A stretch of 64,000 bases of DNA from [Eubacterium] cellulosolvens LD2006 (GCF_000621585.1 NZ_JHXY01000005.1:219121-283120), one strand, 5' to 3'. Counted from the stretch's first letter, positions 1 through 12,144 are shown. Translations and numbers: made by a program. The notes: generated by a model not told the origin, from the letters alone.

Positions 1-2902
<2,902 letters not shown>

Positions 2903-2939
2903 TTAAATGTTTGCCCCTGCCTGTACATCCCTTCGCGGC

Positions 2940-4508
2940 TCATTTCGCGCGCAGAGATTTCGGTGAAGTCCCGAAGTATTTCTTGAAACAGTTCGAAAAA
3001 TAACTCACATCCGAATACCCGGTCTGCTCCGCGATATCCGCCAGCTTGTCCTGTGAATTCTGAATCAGCGTCTTTGCTTTCTCCATGCGCAGAGAAGTCA
3101 GATACTCGTTGAGGGTCTTGCCCGTCTCCTCCTTGAACATCTTGCGGAGATAGGTCTGGTTGACAGGCACAAGTCCAAGCAGATCAGCAACGGAAAGACT
3201 GCTGTTTCCGAGGTTTTCCTCCATATAACGGATCACATTTCCCACCACATCATCGGAGGGTTGCTCCTTCTTTTCTTTCTCATACGTGATCCGTTTATGA
3301 CAGAGGTCAATCAGCATCTGTTTCCTCTCTTCGGGATCCATCGTATCCGCCAGCATCTGTTCCGGACTGCGGAATTCGCCGTACAACGCCTTCAGCGATA
3401 TGCCCGCGTTGATAATATCCGTCAGCAGAATGCTGAGGATCGCGGACGAGAGGCTCTCATAGGACAGGTGCATCCCGGATCCGTCCCTCCCGACGGCGTC
3501 CCAGGCAAACGCGATATCCTCTTCCATTTTTTCCTCCTGAAGATCGTGAAGGTCACGAATCACCGCCGCCACAACGTCGAGGGCGTGCACGTCGGATTCC
3601 GGTCCCTGCGTCGCCCGGCTGTACTCTCTCTTTCTGCAGTCCCACACCTGTCCGGGTCCCTTGATTCTGAGGGTCTGAAGCACCCTGGAAAAACAGGCGC
3701 GGAGTTTTCCGCAGTTCTCGCAGAAATCGCTGATCACGATCGACGTCTCCACATTCAGCTGATTCCGGATGATGCCGATGAGATCCGTGAACTCGTAGCC
3801 CTTGAATCCCATCGCGGACTCCCGGTCGCGGAAGTTGAGAAGGACCATCAGGTGGGATTCATAGTCCCGGAAGATTACAAAGGTTCCGTCAATCTCAATC
3901 ATCCCGGCCAGAATCTCGCGGATCAGTTCGCACCAATTGCTCAGCTGCTCCGGATCCAGCTGTCCATCCGCCCGGAAGCGGATACCACAGACCAGAAAGT
4001 TTTCACCGGACATTCCCAGCTCCCTTACCGCCGTGTCTACAGCTGCCTGTTCCTTCGAATAGACCACTGCCCGCGCACAGTTCTCCGTCCGCAGCCTCTC
4101 ATCTCTGTGTTCCTTTTGCTCCAGTTCCACCGCACGGTTCACATTGTCCTGCAGTTTCATCAGGCTGAGCAGCAGTTCCTGTTTCTCAAAAGGCTTTACG
4201 ATATAATCGCAGACACCGATTTTGACAGCTCTCCTGGCGTACTCGAATTCATTGTTTCCGGTGATCAGAATAACGGATATATCCGGATAATTCTTCATGA
4301 TCCTGTCCGCCAGTTCCAGTCCGTTCACATAGGGCATCGTGATATCCGTCAGAACAACATCCGGATAGTATTCGCCGATTTTCTCCCAGGCCTCTCTTCC
4401 GTCCCTCGCCTCGCAGCAGATCTCAAAGCCGTACGCGTTCCAGTCCAGACAACCTCTTAAATATTCAAGAAAAATCGGCATATCGTCCACGATCATTATT
4501 CGGATCAT
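2940..4508 (-). CDS. AraC-type response regulator (REC + HTH)
   Basis: A 522-residue two-component response regulator of the YesN class. The N-terminal receiver domain (about 1-120) has the acidic pair D9/D10, the phospho-acceptor D55 in VVLTDITMP, T83 and K105 in VKPF. A long central region of no recognised family follows. The last 100 or so residues are an AraC-type double helix-turn-helix (YLRKMFKEETGKTLNEYL, then ADIAEQTGYSDVSYFSNCFKK). The start codon overlaps the stop of the upstream sensor kinase by four bases (ATGA), so the two are translationally coupled. YesN-type regulators typically activate neighbouring carbohydrate genes on DNA as dimers. Here the likely targets are the ABC transporter and the beta-galactosidase, which is inferred from position. 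Confidence 0.93.
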   Translation of the reverse strand: MIRIMIVDDMPIFLEYLRGCLDWNAYGFEICCEARDGREAWEKIGEYYPDVVLTDITMPYVNGLELADRIMKNYPDISVILITGNNEFEYARRAVKIGVCDYIVKPFEKQELLLSLMKLQDNVNRAVELEQKEHRDERLRTENCARAVVYSKEQAAVDTAVRELGMSGENFLVCGIRFRADGQLDPEQLSNWCELIREILAGMIEIDGTFVIFRDYESHLMVLLNFRDRESAMGFKGYEFTDLIGIIRNQLNVETSIVISDFCENCGKLRACFSRVLQTLRIKGPGQVWDCRKREYSRATQGPESDVHALDVVAAVIRDLHDLQEEKMEEDIAFAWDAVGRDGSGMHLSYESLSSAILSILLTDIINAGISLKALYGEFRSPEQMLADTMDPEERKQMLIDLCHKRITYEKEKKEQPSDDVVGNVIRYMEENLGNSSLSVADLLGLVPVNQTYLRKMFKEETGKTLNEYLTSLRMEKAKTLIQNSQDKLADIAEQTGYSDVSYFSNCFKKYFGTSPKSLRAK

Positions 4509-6328
4509 TTCCTGGTTTCCTCCGTTCTTTCCTCATCACCGAAAGGAATATGAATCAGAATGCGGGTTCCGATCTGATACCCGCTCTCGATATCCAGTCC
4601 ATAGTCCTCCCCATAATAAAGCTTCAGGCGGTGATATACGCTGTACACGCCGAAATGCTTTCTGTCATTGTATGTTCCCATCTTAACTTTACTGATCTCC
4701 TCCGGTCTTCCGGTGATCTGTTCTTTCAGCGCATCCAGCTGTTCCTGCTTCATTCCGACGCCGTTGTCGGCCAGAATCAGCATGACGGAGCCGTCCTCGT
4801 CACGATAGCCGGAGATCCGGATACTTCCCCATCCCTCCCGCTGTTTGATTCCGTGATAAATCGCGTTCTCCACCAGCGGCTGCAGAGTCATCTTCGGAAT
4901 CACCACATTGTCGAGTTCCTCCGGGATATCCACCTCGTACCGGAATTTGTCTCCGTACCGCATGAGCTGAAGATCCAGGTAATCGATGATGATCTGCTTC
5001 TCTCTGGAGAGCATGACGACCTCTTCCGCTCCGGACAGTGTATTCTTGTAATAATCCGCCAGCTTCCTCGTCACGCGGATCGCTTCTCTGGTCCGGTTCA
5101 TCTCGATCAGCATGATGATGATATCCAGGGTGTTGTAGAGAAAGTGGGGCTTTACCTGTTCCTGAATCAGAGCGAGTTCATATTCCCTCTTCTTCTGGGA
5201 TTCTTCATGAATTCTCTGCACCAGCTGCTCATTCTGTTCCGCCATGTAGTTGAAGGTACGGGCAAAATCCCCGATCTCATCATTTCTGGTCACCGGAAAA
5301 CGCACGGAGAGATCTCCGGCCGCGATCTTCATAGCACCGTCCCGAAGTCTTCGGATCGGACCGGTAACCGTCGTCCGGGTAATGAACCTGCTGAAGCCGC
5401 TGAGGACAAAAGCCACCAGCGCCACCGCCGCGAGAATCAGCATGAGCTGCGCCCTTGTCACATTGAACCGGTTCGTATTTGTAAGCCCGACCATCCGCCA
5501 GCCGGTATCCCCGATCGTCCTTCTCGACAACAGATACGTATTGCCGCCGATCCGGATACTCTCGCTTTCCGCGTCACCGAAAAGCGTCTCGCGAACAGCC
5601 GGTGTACTGCGCAGAATCCTGTCCAGCTTCGCGCTCTCCGTAGAATCCGTGCTCGCTACTGCGCCGGTCACAAACGTTCCGTTTTCGTCGAACAGAAGAT
5701 AGTCGCTGATCTCACTGTCATAGGCTTTCATCAGGTAGTTCTGACTGATATTTACAAAGAGATAGCCCAGCGTCTTTCCGCTTGTGATCCTTGTGACGCG
5801 GCGCGCGAGAACGATCACTTTCACGCCGTCATAGGACATTGCACCCTCATCGTCGATGTACATCATGGTCTGCGTGCCGGTTGTACTCTTCAACTCACGG
5901 AAATGACCGGACTCCAGAATCGCGAAGCGCTTGTTCACGATCTCATCATCAGAAAAATAAATGCCTCCTTCTCTGCTGATGAATACAGCTGACACAATGC
6001 CGTCAAAGAGAAGGACATTCCTCTCAAGCGCCGTCCGGATTTCCTGCGCGGTCTTCGAAGTGGTCTTCCCCGTGTAGATTTCGTTCAGATTCATCGTCAG
6101 ATTGTTCTGACACAGCGTTCCGCTGTGAAAGACAGATTCCGTCCGGTCCGCCATGACACGGATGCTCTCTTCCGTCTGGATCCTGCTCCTTTTCATAATC
6201 TCCCGGCTGTACTGCGACACAAGAATAACCGCAGTGAGGATCACAGAGACAATCGCGACGATCATCGTGATGGTCGTTATTCTTACGATAATGGAAAAAT
6301 GGTGTGGCTTCTTCTTCACAGATTTCAA
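4505..6328 (-). CDS. Sensor histidine kinase (YesM type)
   Basis: A 607-residue membrane sensor kinase. A first transmembrane helix (about 15-38) is followed by a roughly 250-residue extracytoplasmic dCACHE-like sensing region, a second helix (about 293-315), a HAMP segment, and a His_kinase domain of the YesM/LytS type with H395 in the motif VKPHFLYNT. The ATPase part shows the N-box PLVENAIYHGI and the G-box ADNGVGM. The start chosen is TTG at 6328, because GGGAG lies eight bases upstream and no better in-frame ATG precedes the first membrane helix. It couples to the AraC-type regulator by a four-base overlap and follows the permease genes. Such kinases sense extracellular sugars, often together with the binding protein of the adjacent transporter. 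Confidence 0.93.
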   Translation of the reverse strand: MKSVKKKPHHFSIIVRITTITMIVAIVSVILTAVILVSQYSREIMKRSRIQTEESIRVMADRTESVFHSGTLCQNNLTMNLNEIYTGKTTSKTAQEIRTALERNVLLFDGIVSAVFISREGGIYFSDDEIVNKRFAILESGHFRELKSTTGTQTMMYIDDEGAMSYDGVKVIVLARRVTRITSGKTLGYLFVNISQNYLMKAYDSEISDYLLFDENGTFVTGAVASTDSTESAKLDRILRSTPAVRETLFGDAESESIRIGGNTYLLSRRTIGDTGWRMVGLTNTNRFNVTRAQLMLILAAVALVAFVLSGFSRFITRTTVTGPIRRLRDGAMKIAAGDLSVRFPVTRNDEIGDFARTFNYMAEQNEQLVQRIHEESQKKREYELALIQEQVKPHFLYNTLDIIIMLIEMNRTREAIRVTRKLADYYKNTLSGAEEVVMLSREKQIIIDYLDLQLMRYGDKFRYEVDIPEELDNVVIPKMTLQPLVENAIYHGIKQREGWGSIRISGYRDEDGSVMLILADNGVGMKQEQLDALKEQITGRPEEISKVKMGTYNDRKHFGVYSVYHRLKLYYGEDYGLDIESGYQIGTRILIHIPFGDEERTEETRK

Positions 6329-6348
6329 TGTCGTTTCTCCCGGTATGA

Positions 6349-6382
6349 TACAGGAGCAGGACTGAACAGCCCTGCTCCTGTA
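6349..6382 (-). repeat. 12-bp intercistronic inverted repeat between permease and sensor kinase
   Basis: Perfect 12-bp arms (6349-6360 and 6371-6382) separated by 10 bases, between the second permease and the kinase RBS. There is no T-run on the coding strand, so it is more likely an mRNA processing or stabilising hairpin than a full terminator. It could lower regulator expression relative to the transporter. Confidence 0.6.
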
Positions 6383-6437
6383 CCATGTTTATTCATTCCG
6401 TCACAAATTCTTTCGGCTGTATTTTCAGTATACCATA

Positions 6438-7280
6438 TCAGCCTTTCACTGCACCACCGACAGTCATTGCATTCTCTACCTGCTCCGAGAAAAGTGTGTA
6501 GATAATGATTGCCGGGAAGGAAGCGATCACCATGGTTGCACCCATGCCGCCCCAGTCGGTTGTAAAGGATCCCTGGAAGAAGAGTACTCCCAGAGGAAGT
6601 GTCTTCATGGAAGGAATACTTCCGACCAGTACGTTGGCAAGAATGAACTCATTCCACGCATTCAGGAAGGTGTAGATCGCGAGGGTGATCGTCGCCGGAC
6701 GCACCAGTGGAACAATGATCTTAAAGAAGGTCTGATAGATCGTTGCTCCGTCCATACATGCGGCCTCCTCGAGTTCCTTTGGAATTCCCTTGAAGAATCC
6801 GTAGTAAACCATACAGGAGAACGCCAGGTTGATTGCGATATACGGGAAGATCAGCGAAAATCTCGTTCCCATGAGATGGAAGAACTGTACCTGTTTAACA
6901 ACCGGTATCATGATCGCCTGCGCCGGAATAAACATTCCGATGCCGAGGAATGTACGGAAAAAAGCTTTTCCTTTAAACTCCATGCGGCTTGTCGCATAGC
7001 TGAACAGCAGCGCGCAGAAGATTACTCCTACTACTGTGGCCAGCGACACGATCAGTGAATTCATAAAGTACAGAGGCACGTTGTACATCTTGAACGCCTT
7101 GACGTAGTTCTCAATCCGGAAGTTTGTCGGAAATCCGAACGGATTTGTAATAAAGATCTCATCGTTATTCTTCAGAGAATAAAACAGCATCCAGATCAGC
7201 GGATACAGGGAAAACGCCGCGTAGATCCAGCAGAAGATCAGGAAAATGATACGTGCGGGACTCTTTTTTAACTTATGCAT
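6438..7280 (-). CDS. Sugar ABC transporter permease, MalG type
   Basis: A 280-residue inner-membrane permease of the carbohydrate CUT1 class, with about six transmembrane helices. The cytoplasmic EAA loop that docks the ATPase reads ELEEAACMDGATIYQTFFKIIVPLVRP. Length and order match MalG/LacG-type permeases. AGGAGG lies upstream of the ATG, and the start overlaps the preceding permease stop by eight bases. It pairs with the adjacent MalF-type permease and the lipoprotein binding protein. No ATP-binding subunit is in the window, which is common for CUT1 systems that share one MsmX-type ATPase encoded elsewhere. Confidence 0.92.
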   Translation of the reverse strand: MHKLKKSPARIIFLIFCWIYAAFSLYPLIWMLFYSLKNNDEIFITNPFGFPTNFRIENYVKAFKMYNVPLYFMNSLIVSLATVVGVIFCALLFSYATSRMEFKGKAFFRTFLGIGMFIPAQAIMIPVVKQVQFFHLMGTRFSLIFPYIAINLAFSCMVYYGFFKGIPKELEEAACMDGATIYQTFFKIIVPLVRPATITLAIYTFLNAWNEFILANVLVGSIPSMKTLPLGVLFFQGSFTTDWGGMGATMVIASFPAIIIYTLFSEQVENAMTVGGAVKG

Positions 7281-8187
7281 TGCGTTTCCTCCTTGCCTTG
7301 TTCTCCTCGTCCGCCTCTTTCTTGTCGCGGAATACGAAGTTAATCACCATCATAACTACCATACACTCAAGAACCATGATGGTCGCAGCCGCAAGACCGT
7401 ATCCATACTTGTTCTGTTTGTATGCGGCACTGTACATCATGTACGTCAGTGTGTAGGTCGCACGTCCCGGACCACCACCGGTCATAATATTCATCTCGGT
7501 AAACGCCTTGATACCACCGGTCAGAGAAATTACAAGACAGAACTTGTAGGTCTCTTTCAGAAGCGGAATTGTAATCTTTCTGTGCGCCTGTGTATTGGTG
7601 CAGCCGTCGATTTTTGCCGCCTCGTAGTAGTCGTTCGGAATCGATTTGATTCCGGCGTTGATCAGAGCGAACTGATAACCCATCCACTGCCATGCGTTTA
7701 CGAAAGCAACGACAACGATCGCCAGATGTTTGCTGCCCAGCCAGTTCTGTTTGTAATCGCCGAACAGAGCGAAGATATGGTTCACAAGACCCTGTCCGTC
7801 GAGCATTGCCACCCAGAGCTGACAAACGACCGTTACAGAGAGAACAACCGGAATGAAATACGCTACGCGAAGGAATTTTCTTCCCTTTGTTCTCGGGTCG
7901 GAAATCGTAATGGAAAATACCGTGGCGAGAACCATCTGATACAGCGTGATGATCACCGCGAAGATCACCTGGTTCAGATTGGCTGTGATGAATGTTCTGT
8001 TGCGGAACAGTTTCGTATAGTTGTGAATACCGTTGAACACGGCGTCTGTCACGCCGTTCCAGTCGGTGAAGCTGTAACCGAATACCTGAAGAATCGGAAT
8101 AAAATCAAAAAGGATAAAAACAGCCAGTGCCGGAAACATGAAAAGCACGATCGCCGTCTTATTACCCAGATATTTTTTCATGGTCAA
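7273..8187 (-). CDS. Sugar ABC transporter permease, MalF type
   Basis: A 304-residue permease with about six transmembrane helices. The EAA loop is visible as DYYEAAKIDGCTNTQAHRKITIPLLK, and the first helix is YLGNKTAIVLFMFPALAVFILF. It forms the heterodimeric channel with the MalG-type partner encoded immediately downstream with an eight-base overlap. A 276-bp spacer with two strong hairpins separates it from the upstream solute-binding protein gene, the usual arrangement when the binding protein must be made in excess. Confidence 0.92.
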   Translation of the reverse strand: MTMKKYLGNKTAIVLFMFPALAVFILFDFIPILQVFGYSFTDWNGVTDAVFNGIHNYTKLFRNRTFITANLNQVIFAVIITLYQMVLATVFSITISDPRTKGRKFLRVAYFIPVVLSVTVVCQLWVAMLDGQGLVNHIFALFGDYKQNWLGSKHLAIVVVAFVNAWQWMGYQFALINAGIKSIPNDYYEAAKIDGCTNTQAHRKITIPLLKETYKFCLVISLTGGIKAFTEMNIMTGGGPGRATYTLTYMMYSAAYKQNKYGYGLAAATIMVLECMVVMMVINFVFRDKKEADEENKARRKRNA

Positions 8188-8255
8188 ATCCTCTCGCAGG
8201 AAAAGCCCGACGCTCTCCCGCTCTTTTGTGCCGAAATATATGTGACTGAAAAGAT

Positions 8256-8325
8256 AAGGGCTGTTGTACCGGCATCCGCAGGTACCTTTGGATTCCTCGC
8301 AGACGCGTTTCGTGCGACAGCCCTT
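8256..8325 (-). repeat. Intercistronic stem-loop between binding protein and permease
   Basis: Arms AAGGGCTGT (8256-8264) and ACAGCCCTT (8317-8325) flank a 52-base region. On the minus-strand transcript this makes a partial terminator or attenuator ahead of the permease gene. Confidence 0.5.
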
Positions 8326-8344
8326 TTATGATTCAGATTTTCAT

Positions 8345-8370
8345 GGAAACACGGATTCCTCCGTGTTTCC
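8345..8370 (-). repeat. GNRA-capped 11-bp hairpin downstream of binding-protein gene
   Basis: Perfect 11-bp arms 8345-8355 and 8360-8370. On the minus-strand RNA the loop reads GGAA, a GNRA tetraloop. It lies about 95 nt after the binding-protein stop and has no T-run. A stable 3' hairpin of this kind is expected to protect the binding-protein message from 3' exonucleases. Confidence 0.6.
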
Positions 8371-8463
8371 TCTTATATAACATCTATCGTATCGTCATTC
8401 CCGCGCAGGACGCGCGGCGTATAACTCTGTGAAAAACCAACCGGCTTCCCGTCGAACAGCGGT

Positions 8464-9864
8464 TTATTCCTCTGTGTCGTCTTTAATCGTTGAAATGAAG
8501 TCATCCGCGGAGAACTCACCGGAGATCAGAGCCTGGCTGTTTGCCTGAATGGAATCGTTGAATGTTGCGTTTGTAAGTCCCCATGTGAACTTCGTTGTGG
8601 ATGTGATATTCGGAATCTCATCGGAGAGTTTCTGCATCATAGCCGGGAGCTCGGACTCGCTCTGAAGACCTGTGTCGATGGCTACGAGCGGATTGTGTCT
8701 CTTGAGAACCTTTGCCTCACAGTATTTTTCAGCGATGAACTCAGCTACGATGGCCGCGTCATCTGCGTTCTTTCCGTCCGGGTTTACCGCAAATCCGGAA
8801 GAAGATCCGCCGCCGGAGAAGGCGTTTTTGTTTGCCTCATAAGCTTTCTCATCCTTTGCCGGATAGTACATCCAGTCAACGTTGTCGCCGAGAGCCTCTG
8901 TAGCCTCCTCAATGTACCACTGTCCGTTGAGGATCATGGCAGCCTTTCCTGTCTTGAACATAGAGTTCGCGTTGTCGTAGTTTGTTGTTGTCGCGTCTTT
9001 CTGGAAAAGGCCGTCTTTTACGAGCTTCTCAAGCATTTTCGCTGCTTCTACATACTCCGGATCACCGATAGCGGCTTTTCCTGTGTCGAGATCTTTCACT
9101 CCGCCGTTGTTGTATCTGGTTGCCACAACATCAAAAGCAGCTGTCGCATTCCATCCCTCCTGAGCGAAGAGCGCCAGAGGTGTGATGTCTTTTTCCTTCA
9201 GAGCCTTGATCACTTTCTCGAGATCGTCATAAGTCTTCGGAACCTCAATTCCGTTCTCCTCGAAGATTGCCTTGTTGTAGTACCAGAGTACATACTCCTG
9301 TCCTGAGAACGGGAATACATACATGTTGCCCTCTTCATCGTAGGCAAGCTCTTTGTTTACGTCTCTGAGCTTTGCTGTATATCCTGTGGAATCAGCCACA
9401 TCGTTGAGTCTCATGATCTGGTTGCTCTCACGGAATGTGTTGATGATATCGGTGGACGCCTGATAGATATCCGGAAGCTGACCGGTGGACGCAAGGGTCT
9501 TCAGTGTAGCGCCGTCGTCCTGTGCCTGATCAATCTTCTTCAGAGTGACGTTCGGGAACGCCTCCTTCAGAGCCTCTACCGCATAGTCATACGGCACCTT
9601 GGAATCATCATCCGCGTACTGTGTATAGATGGAAAGCTCAAGCGGCTCACCGTTGTTCAATGTCGGATAGTCGCCGTCCACCGTAGGCGCAACAACAGTT
9701 GATGTGGAAGCAACTTCTTCTGCGCTGTCCGCATCTGCTGACGACGCGGTTTTCTCTGCAGAATCCGACTTGCTCTCGGATGTGGATGTGCTCGATCCGC
9801 ATCCGGCCACAAGTCCACCGACCATTACTGTGCACAATAACGCGCTGATAACTTTCTTTTTCAT
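8464..9864 (-). CDS. Extracellular solute-binding lipoprotein, sugar ABC transporter
   Basis: A 466-residue lipoprotein of the cluster B (MalE/UgpB-like) binding protein family. The signal peptide MKKKVISALLCTVMVGGLVAGC ends in a lipobox with Cys22 as the lipidated residue. It is followed by a Ser/Ala/Asp-rich linker and a two-lobed binding fold, with typical segments such as LDTGKAAIGDPEYVEAAKML and FKTGKAAMILNGQWYIEEA. AGGAGG precedes the ATG. It heads the operon with the two permeases, sensor kinase, regulator and beta-galactosidase. The ligand is presumably a beta-galactoside or plant-derived oligosaccharide, which is inferred only from the GH2 enzyme at the end of the cluster. Confidence 0.94.
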   Translation of the reverse strand: MKKKVISALLCTVMVGGLVAGCGSSTSTSESKSDSAEKTASSADADSAEEVASTSTVVAPTVDGDYPTLNNGEPLELSIYTQYADDDSKVPYDYAVEALKEAFPNVTLKKIDQAQDDGATLKTLASTGQLPDIYQASTDIINTFRESNQIMRLNDVADSTGYTAKLRDVNKELAYDEEGNMYVFPFSGQEYVLWYYNKAIFEENGIEVPKTYDDLEKVIKALKEKDITPLALFAQEGWNATAAFDVVATRYNNGGVKDLDTGKAAIGDPEYVEAAKMLEKLVKDGLFQKDATTTNYDNANSMFKTGKAAMILNGQWYIEEATEALGDNVDWMYYPAKDEKAYEANKNAFSGGGSSSGFAVNPDGKNADDAAIVAEFIAEKYCEAKVLKRHNPLVAIDTGLQSESELPAMMQKLSDEIPNITSTTKFTWGLTNATFNDSIQANSQALISGEFSADDFISTIKDDTEE

Positions 9865-10012
9865 GTTTTGTCCTCCTTATTCGGCTGACACTGCAGCCGA
9901 GTGACAGATTATTTTGTTTCTTCTGTGAGAAAAATCCGTTCCTTTACACCGGATCCGCGGTTCGCCCCCTGCTGTTTTCCTTATAAACAAAGGGATTGCA
10001 TCGCCCTCACAG

Positions 10013-10041
10013 ATAATATTTTATGAAATTTTCAAAAACAA
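10013..10041 (-). promoter_or_regulatory. Candidate sigma-A promoter of the sugar uptake operon
   Basis: On the minus strand, TTGTTT (-35, 10036-10041) and TATTAT (-10, 10013-10018) are separated by 17 bp within an AT-rich stretch, giving a leader of about 145 nt before the binding-protein start. Confidence 0.45.
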
Positions 10042-10080
10042 AAGAATGAGGATTTCAAAAATTTTTTTGTAAATTTAAAA

Positions 10081-10111
10081 AAAGACAGAGGCCGGTAAGC
10101 CTCTGTCTTTT
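10081..10111 (-). terminator. Rho-independent terminator after the 110-aa ORF
   Basis: A 12-bp stem (10081-10092 with 10099-10110) and a six-base loop, with A/T runs on both sides, so it can act on either strand. It sits 25 bases after the stop of the minus-strand ORF. Confidence 0.8.
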
Positions 10112-10135
10112 GTAAAAAGCATTTGTAACTCTCTG

Positions 10136-10468
10136 CTAGTCAAAATGTGCGATGATCTCTCTGTGCGAAGTCAGTACATTGTTTCTCAGCCTCGGCGGAT
10201 TCTTCCTTCCGCGCTCTCTCCAGATTTCCTTCAGCGCCGAGTTTACCTGGTCGATTTCTCTTTCTTCTGTGAGTGTCTCCAGGTCTCCGGTGTCCGGATT
10301 CAACACGCCAATATACAGCTTACTGCCAAAAAGCCCCGTTTGAATCAGCTCATACGCAACGAACAGCTTCATGCCGGAGCCACTGCTGAATGTAAAACTT
10401 ACTTTCCCCTGCTTTTTCTTCCCCTTAATGACCGTGTCAAATTTCTGATCCGGTACGATCTGAATCAT
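10136..10468 (-). CDS. Hypothetical protein, 110 aa
   Basis: Small soluble protein starting MIQIVPDQKFDTVIKGKKKQ, with an RBS (AGAGGAAT) ahead of the ATG and a strong terminator behind it, so it looks like a real monocistronic gene. No signal peptide or membrane segment is visible. The middle (KLYIGVLNPDTGDLETLTEE) followed by a Glu/Asp-rich helix loosely recalls the DUF1292 (YrzB) type of small Firmicute protein, but the match is weak and should not be taken as an assignment. The C-terminus is basic (RERGRKNPPRLR). Function unknown. Confidence 0.7.
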   Translation of the reverse strand: MIQIVPDQKFDTVIKGKKKQGKVSFTFSSGSGMKLFVAYELIQTGLFGSKLYIGVLNPDTGDLETLTEEREIDQVNSALKEIWRERGRKNPPRLRNNVLTSHREIIAHFD

Positions 10469-10690
10469 TTTCTTATTCCTCTTATTCTATCCGCTGTAAA
10501 ATTGTACAGATTTCTGTCATTCCTGTCATTTTTCTGCACGAATACACATATAGTCTATAACAGTTTTTTCCATTGTTCAATGTATATTTCATGGGAAAAA
10601 AGAGAAAAAAACACAGTTGAATACTTATACTACCGTTATTTTAACGGCACTTTGCTCATTTGTAACTTTTATCTAAATTATTGAAATTAT

Positions 10691-10719
10691 TTGACATCCG
10701 GCCGCCCCATGCTTTACAT
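10691..10719 (+). promoter_or_regulatory. Possible promoter upstream of the HAD phosphatase gene
   Basis: TTGACA (10691-10696), 17 bp, TTACAT (10714-10719). The -10 is imperfect and the leader would be about 220 nt. The rest of the 477-bp gap holds a 31-bp tandem repeat and nothing else recognisable. Confidence 0.35.
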
Positions 10720-10809
10720 CTGTTTTTTCACGGTGTACAATCAAAAACCGGCGGTCTGCGTTCCTGAACGGAAAACCTGTACAACTGACAGGGCGGTTCT
10801 TTTTCCAAA

Positions 10810-10870
10810 GAGCGATCGTTTTCCATATTTATTTCCTTAAGAGCGATCACTTTCCACATCCGTTTCCTTA
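10810..10870 (+). repeat. Two tandem copies of a 30-bp sequence (31-bp period) in the HAD gene leader
   Basis: Two near-identical units starting GAGCGATC (10810-10839 and 10841-10870) share GAGCGATC, TTTCCA and TTTCCTTA blocks at the same spacing. They lie 75-135 bp before the start codon and could be a double binding site. Confidence 0.6.
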
Positions 10871-10945
10871 TAAAAAGAAAGCTTCCGTCCGAAATTTAGA
10901 ATTACCGTTACACTATTATTTCTTAAAGCAATAAAGGATCTCATT

Positions 10946-11755
10946 ATGCAGTACAAAGCTCTGGCCCTCGACCTCGACGGCACACTCACGAATTCCAATA
11001 AGGAAGTCTCCGATACGAATAAACAGGCGATTCACGACGCTATCCGCGAGGACACGAAAATCATCCTCGCCTCCGGCAGACCGGAGATCGGCATCATTCC
11101 TGTCGCTGAAGAACTCGATCTTTTCCGCCTCGGCGGATACATTCTCTCCTACAACGGGGGAAAAATCGTCGAATGCAAGAGCGGCCGCGTCATCCGCAGC
11201 GCATCCATACCGGCCGACTGCTATCCGATGATCTGCGACGCCTGCAGAGAATACGGCATCACCGTTGTCTCCTATGACGCGGACGGCATCATCACTGAGA
11301 ACACCGACTGCGAATACCTGGAGAAGGAAGAGCGCTGCTGCAGCTGTAAGGCACGAAAAGTAGACAATCTTCTCGACGAACTGAAGGAGCCTGTCATCAA
11401 ATTTCTTGCCATGGGAAAACACGAGGATCTGATCCCGCTCAAAGATTATCTCAACGAAACACTGGGTGATCAGATCAACGCCTTCTTCTCCGAACCCTTT
11501 TTCCTGGAAATCACTGCGAAGGGCATCGAAAAAGCCTCCAGCCTCGATCTTCTGAACCGGATGCTCGGGATCACCAGCGACGAACTGATCGCCTGCGGAG
11601 ACGGCTACAACGACATCTCGATGCTTCGTTACGCAGGCATGGGGGTTGTCATGGACAACGCCTCCGATGAGATCAAACAGTACGGGGATTACATCGCGCC
11701 CTCCAACGATTGTGACGGCGTCGCGCACGTCATCCACCGATTCATCTCGGCATGA
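10946..11755 (+). CDS. Cof-type HAD-superfamily phosphatase
   Basis: A 269-residue cytoplasmic phosphatase of the Cof/YidA group (HAD-IIB). Motif I is LALDLDGTLTNS with nucleophile D9 and acid/base D11. Motif II is ILASGRPE. Motif IV is ELIACGDGYNDISML, with the Mg-binding aspartates. The large C2 cap lies in the middle. Family members dephosphorylate sugar phosphates, flavin or pyridoxal phosphates and similar small molecules, and the substrate cannot be read from sequence. AAAGGATC precedes the ATG. The stop is followed after 18 bases by a large inverted-repeat element (11774-12099). Confidence 0.92.
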   Translation: MQYKALALDLDGTLTNSNKEVSDTNKQAIHDAIREDTKIILASGRPEIGIIPVAEELDLFRLGGYILSYNGGKIVECKSGRVIRSASIPADCYPMICDACREYGITVVSYDADGIITENTDCEYLEKEERCCSCKARKVDNLLDELKEPVIKFLAMGKHEDLIPLKDYLNETLGDQINAFFSEPFFLEITAKGIEKASSLDLLNRMLGITSDELIACGDGYNDISMLRYAGMGVVMDNASDEIKQYGDYIAPSNDCDGVAHVIHRFISA

Positions 11756-11773
11756 CGTAGCCTCAATTATATA

Positions 11774-12099
11774 CGCGAAATCGGCCAAAGCATGCAGCGC
11801 GAACACTTGGAAGCGGAGGGTGCTGAACGTCCAGGGGACGTTCGTTTAGCACCGACCGTAGCAGCGCGGAGACCGAAGCGCGAGCATAGCGTGGGTGCGG
11901 CGCTGAACGTCCGGGGGACGTTCGTTTAGCGCGGACCGGAGCGGAGCGTAGACGTGCAATGTCTGAGACCCGCTTTGTACATCGCCCGAAGGGCATAAGA
12001 CAAAGCGGTTGAGCTTTTTGCGGGAGCACCCCGCAATAGGCGGCGGAGCGCTGAGGACGAGAGCGACGTGTGAGCATGTATACTTTGGTCGATTTCGCG
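11774..12099 (+). repeat. Dispersed inverted-repeat element, family 2, copy 1
   Basis: A 326-bp non-coding element bounded by 20-bp terminal inverted repeats (CGCGAAATCGGCCAAAGCAT at 11774-11793 and its complement with two changes at 12080-12099). It contains two copies of a roughly 29-bp palindromic core around GAACGTCC/GGACGTTC (11821-11850 and 11902-11930) and a block shared with the copy at 54730-55126. Several short antisense ORFs run through it but have no RBS. It lies 18 bp after the HAD phosphatase stop. No transposase is present. Confidence 0.75.
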
Positions 12100-12144
12100 A
12101 AACCTTCTGCTCCATAGAGAATTCTGTAGATTATCCTGAGGAAC

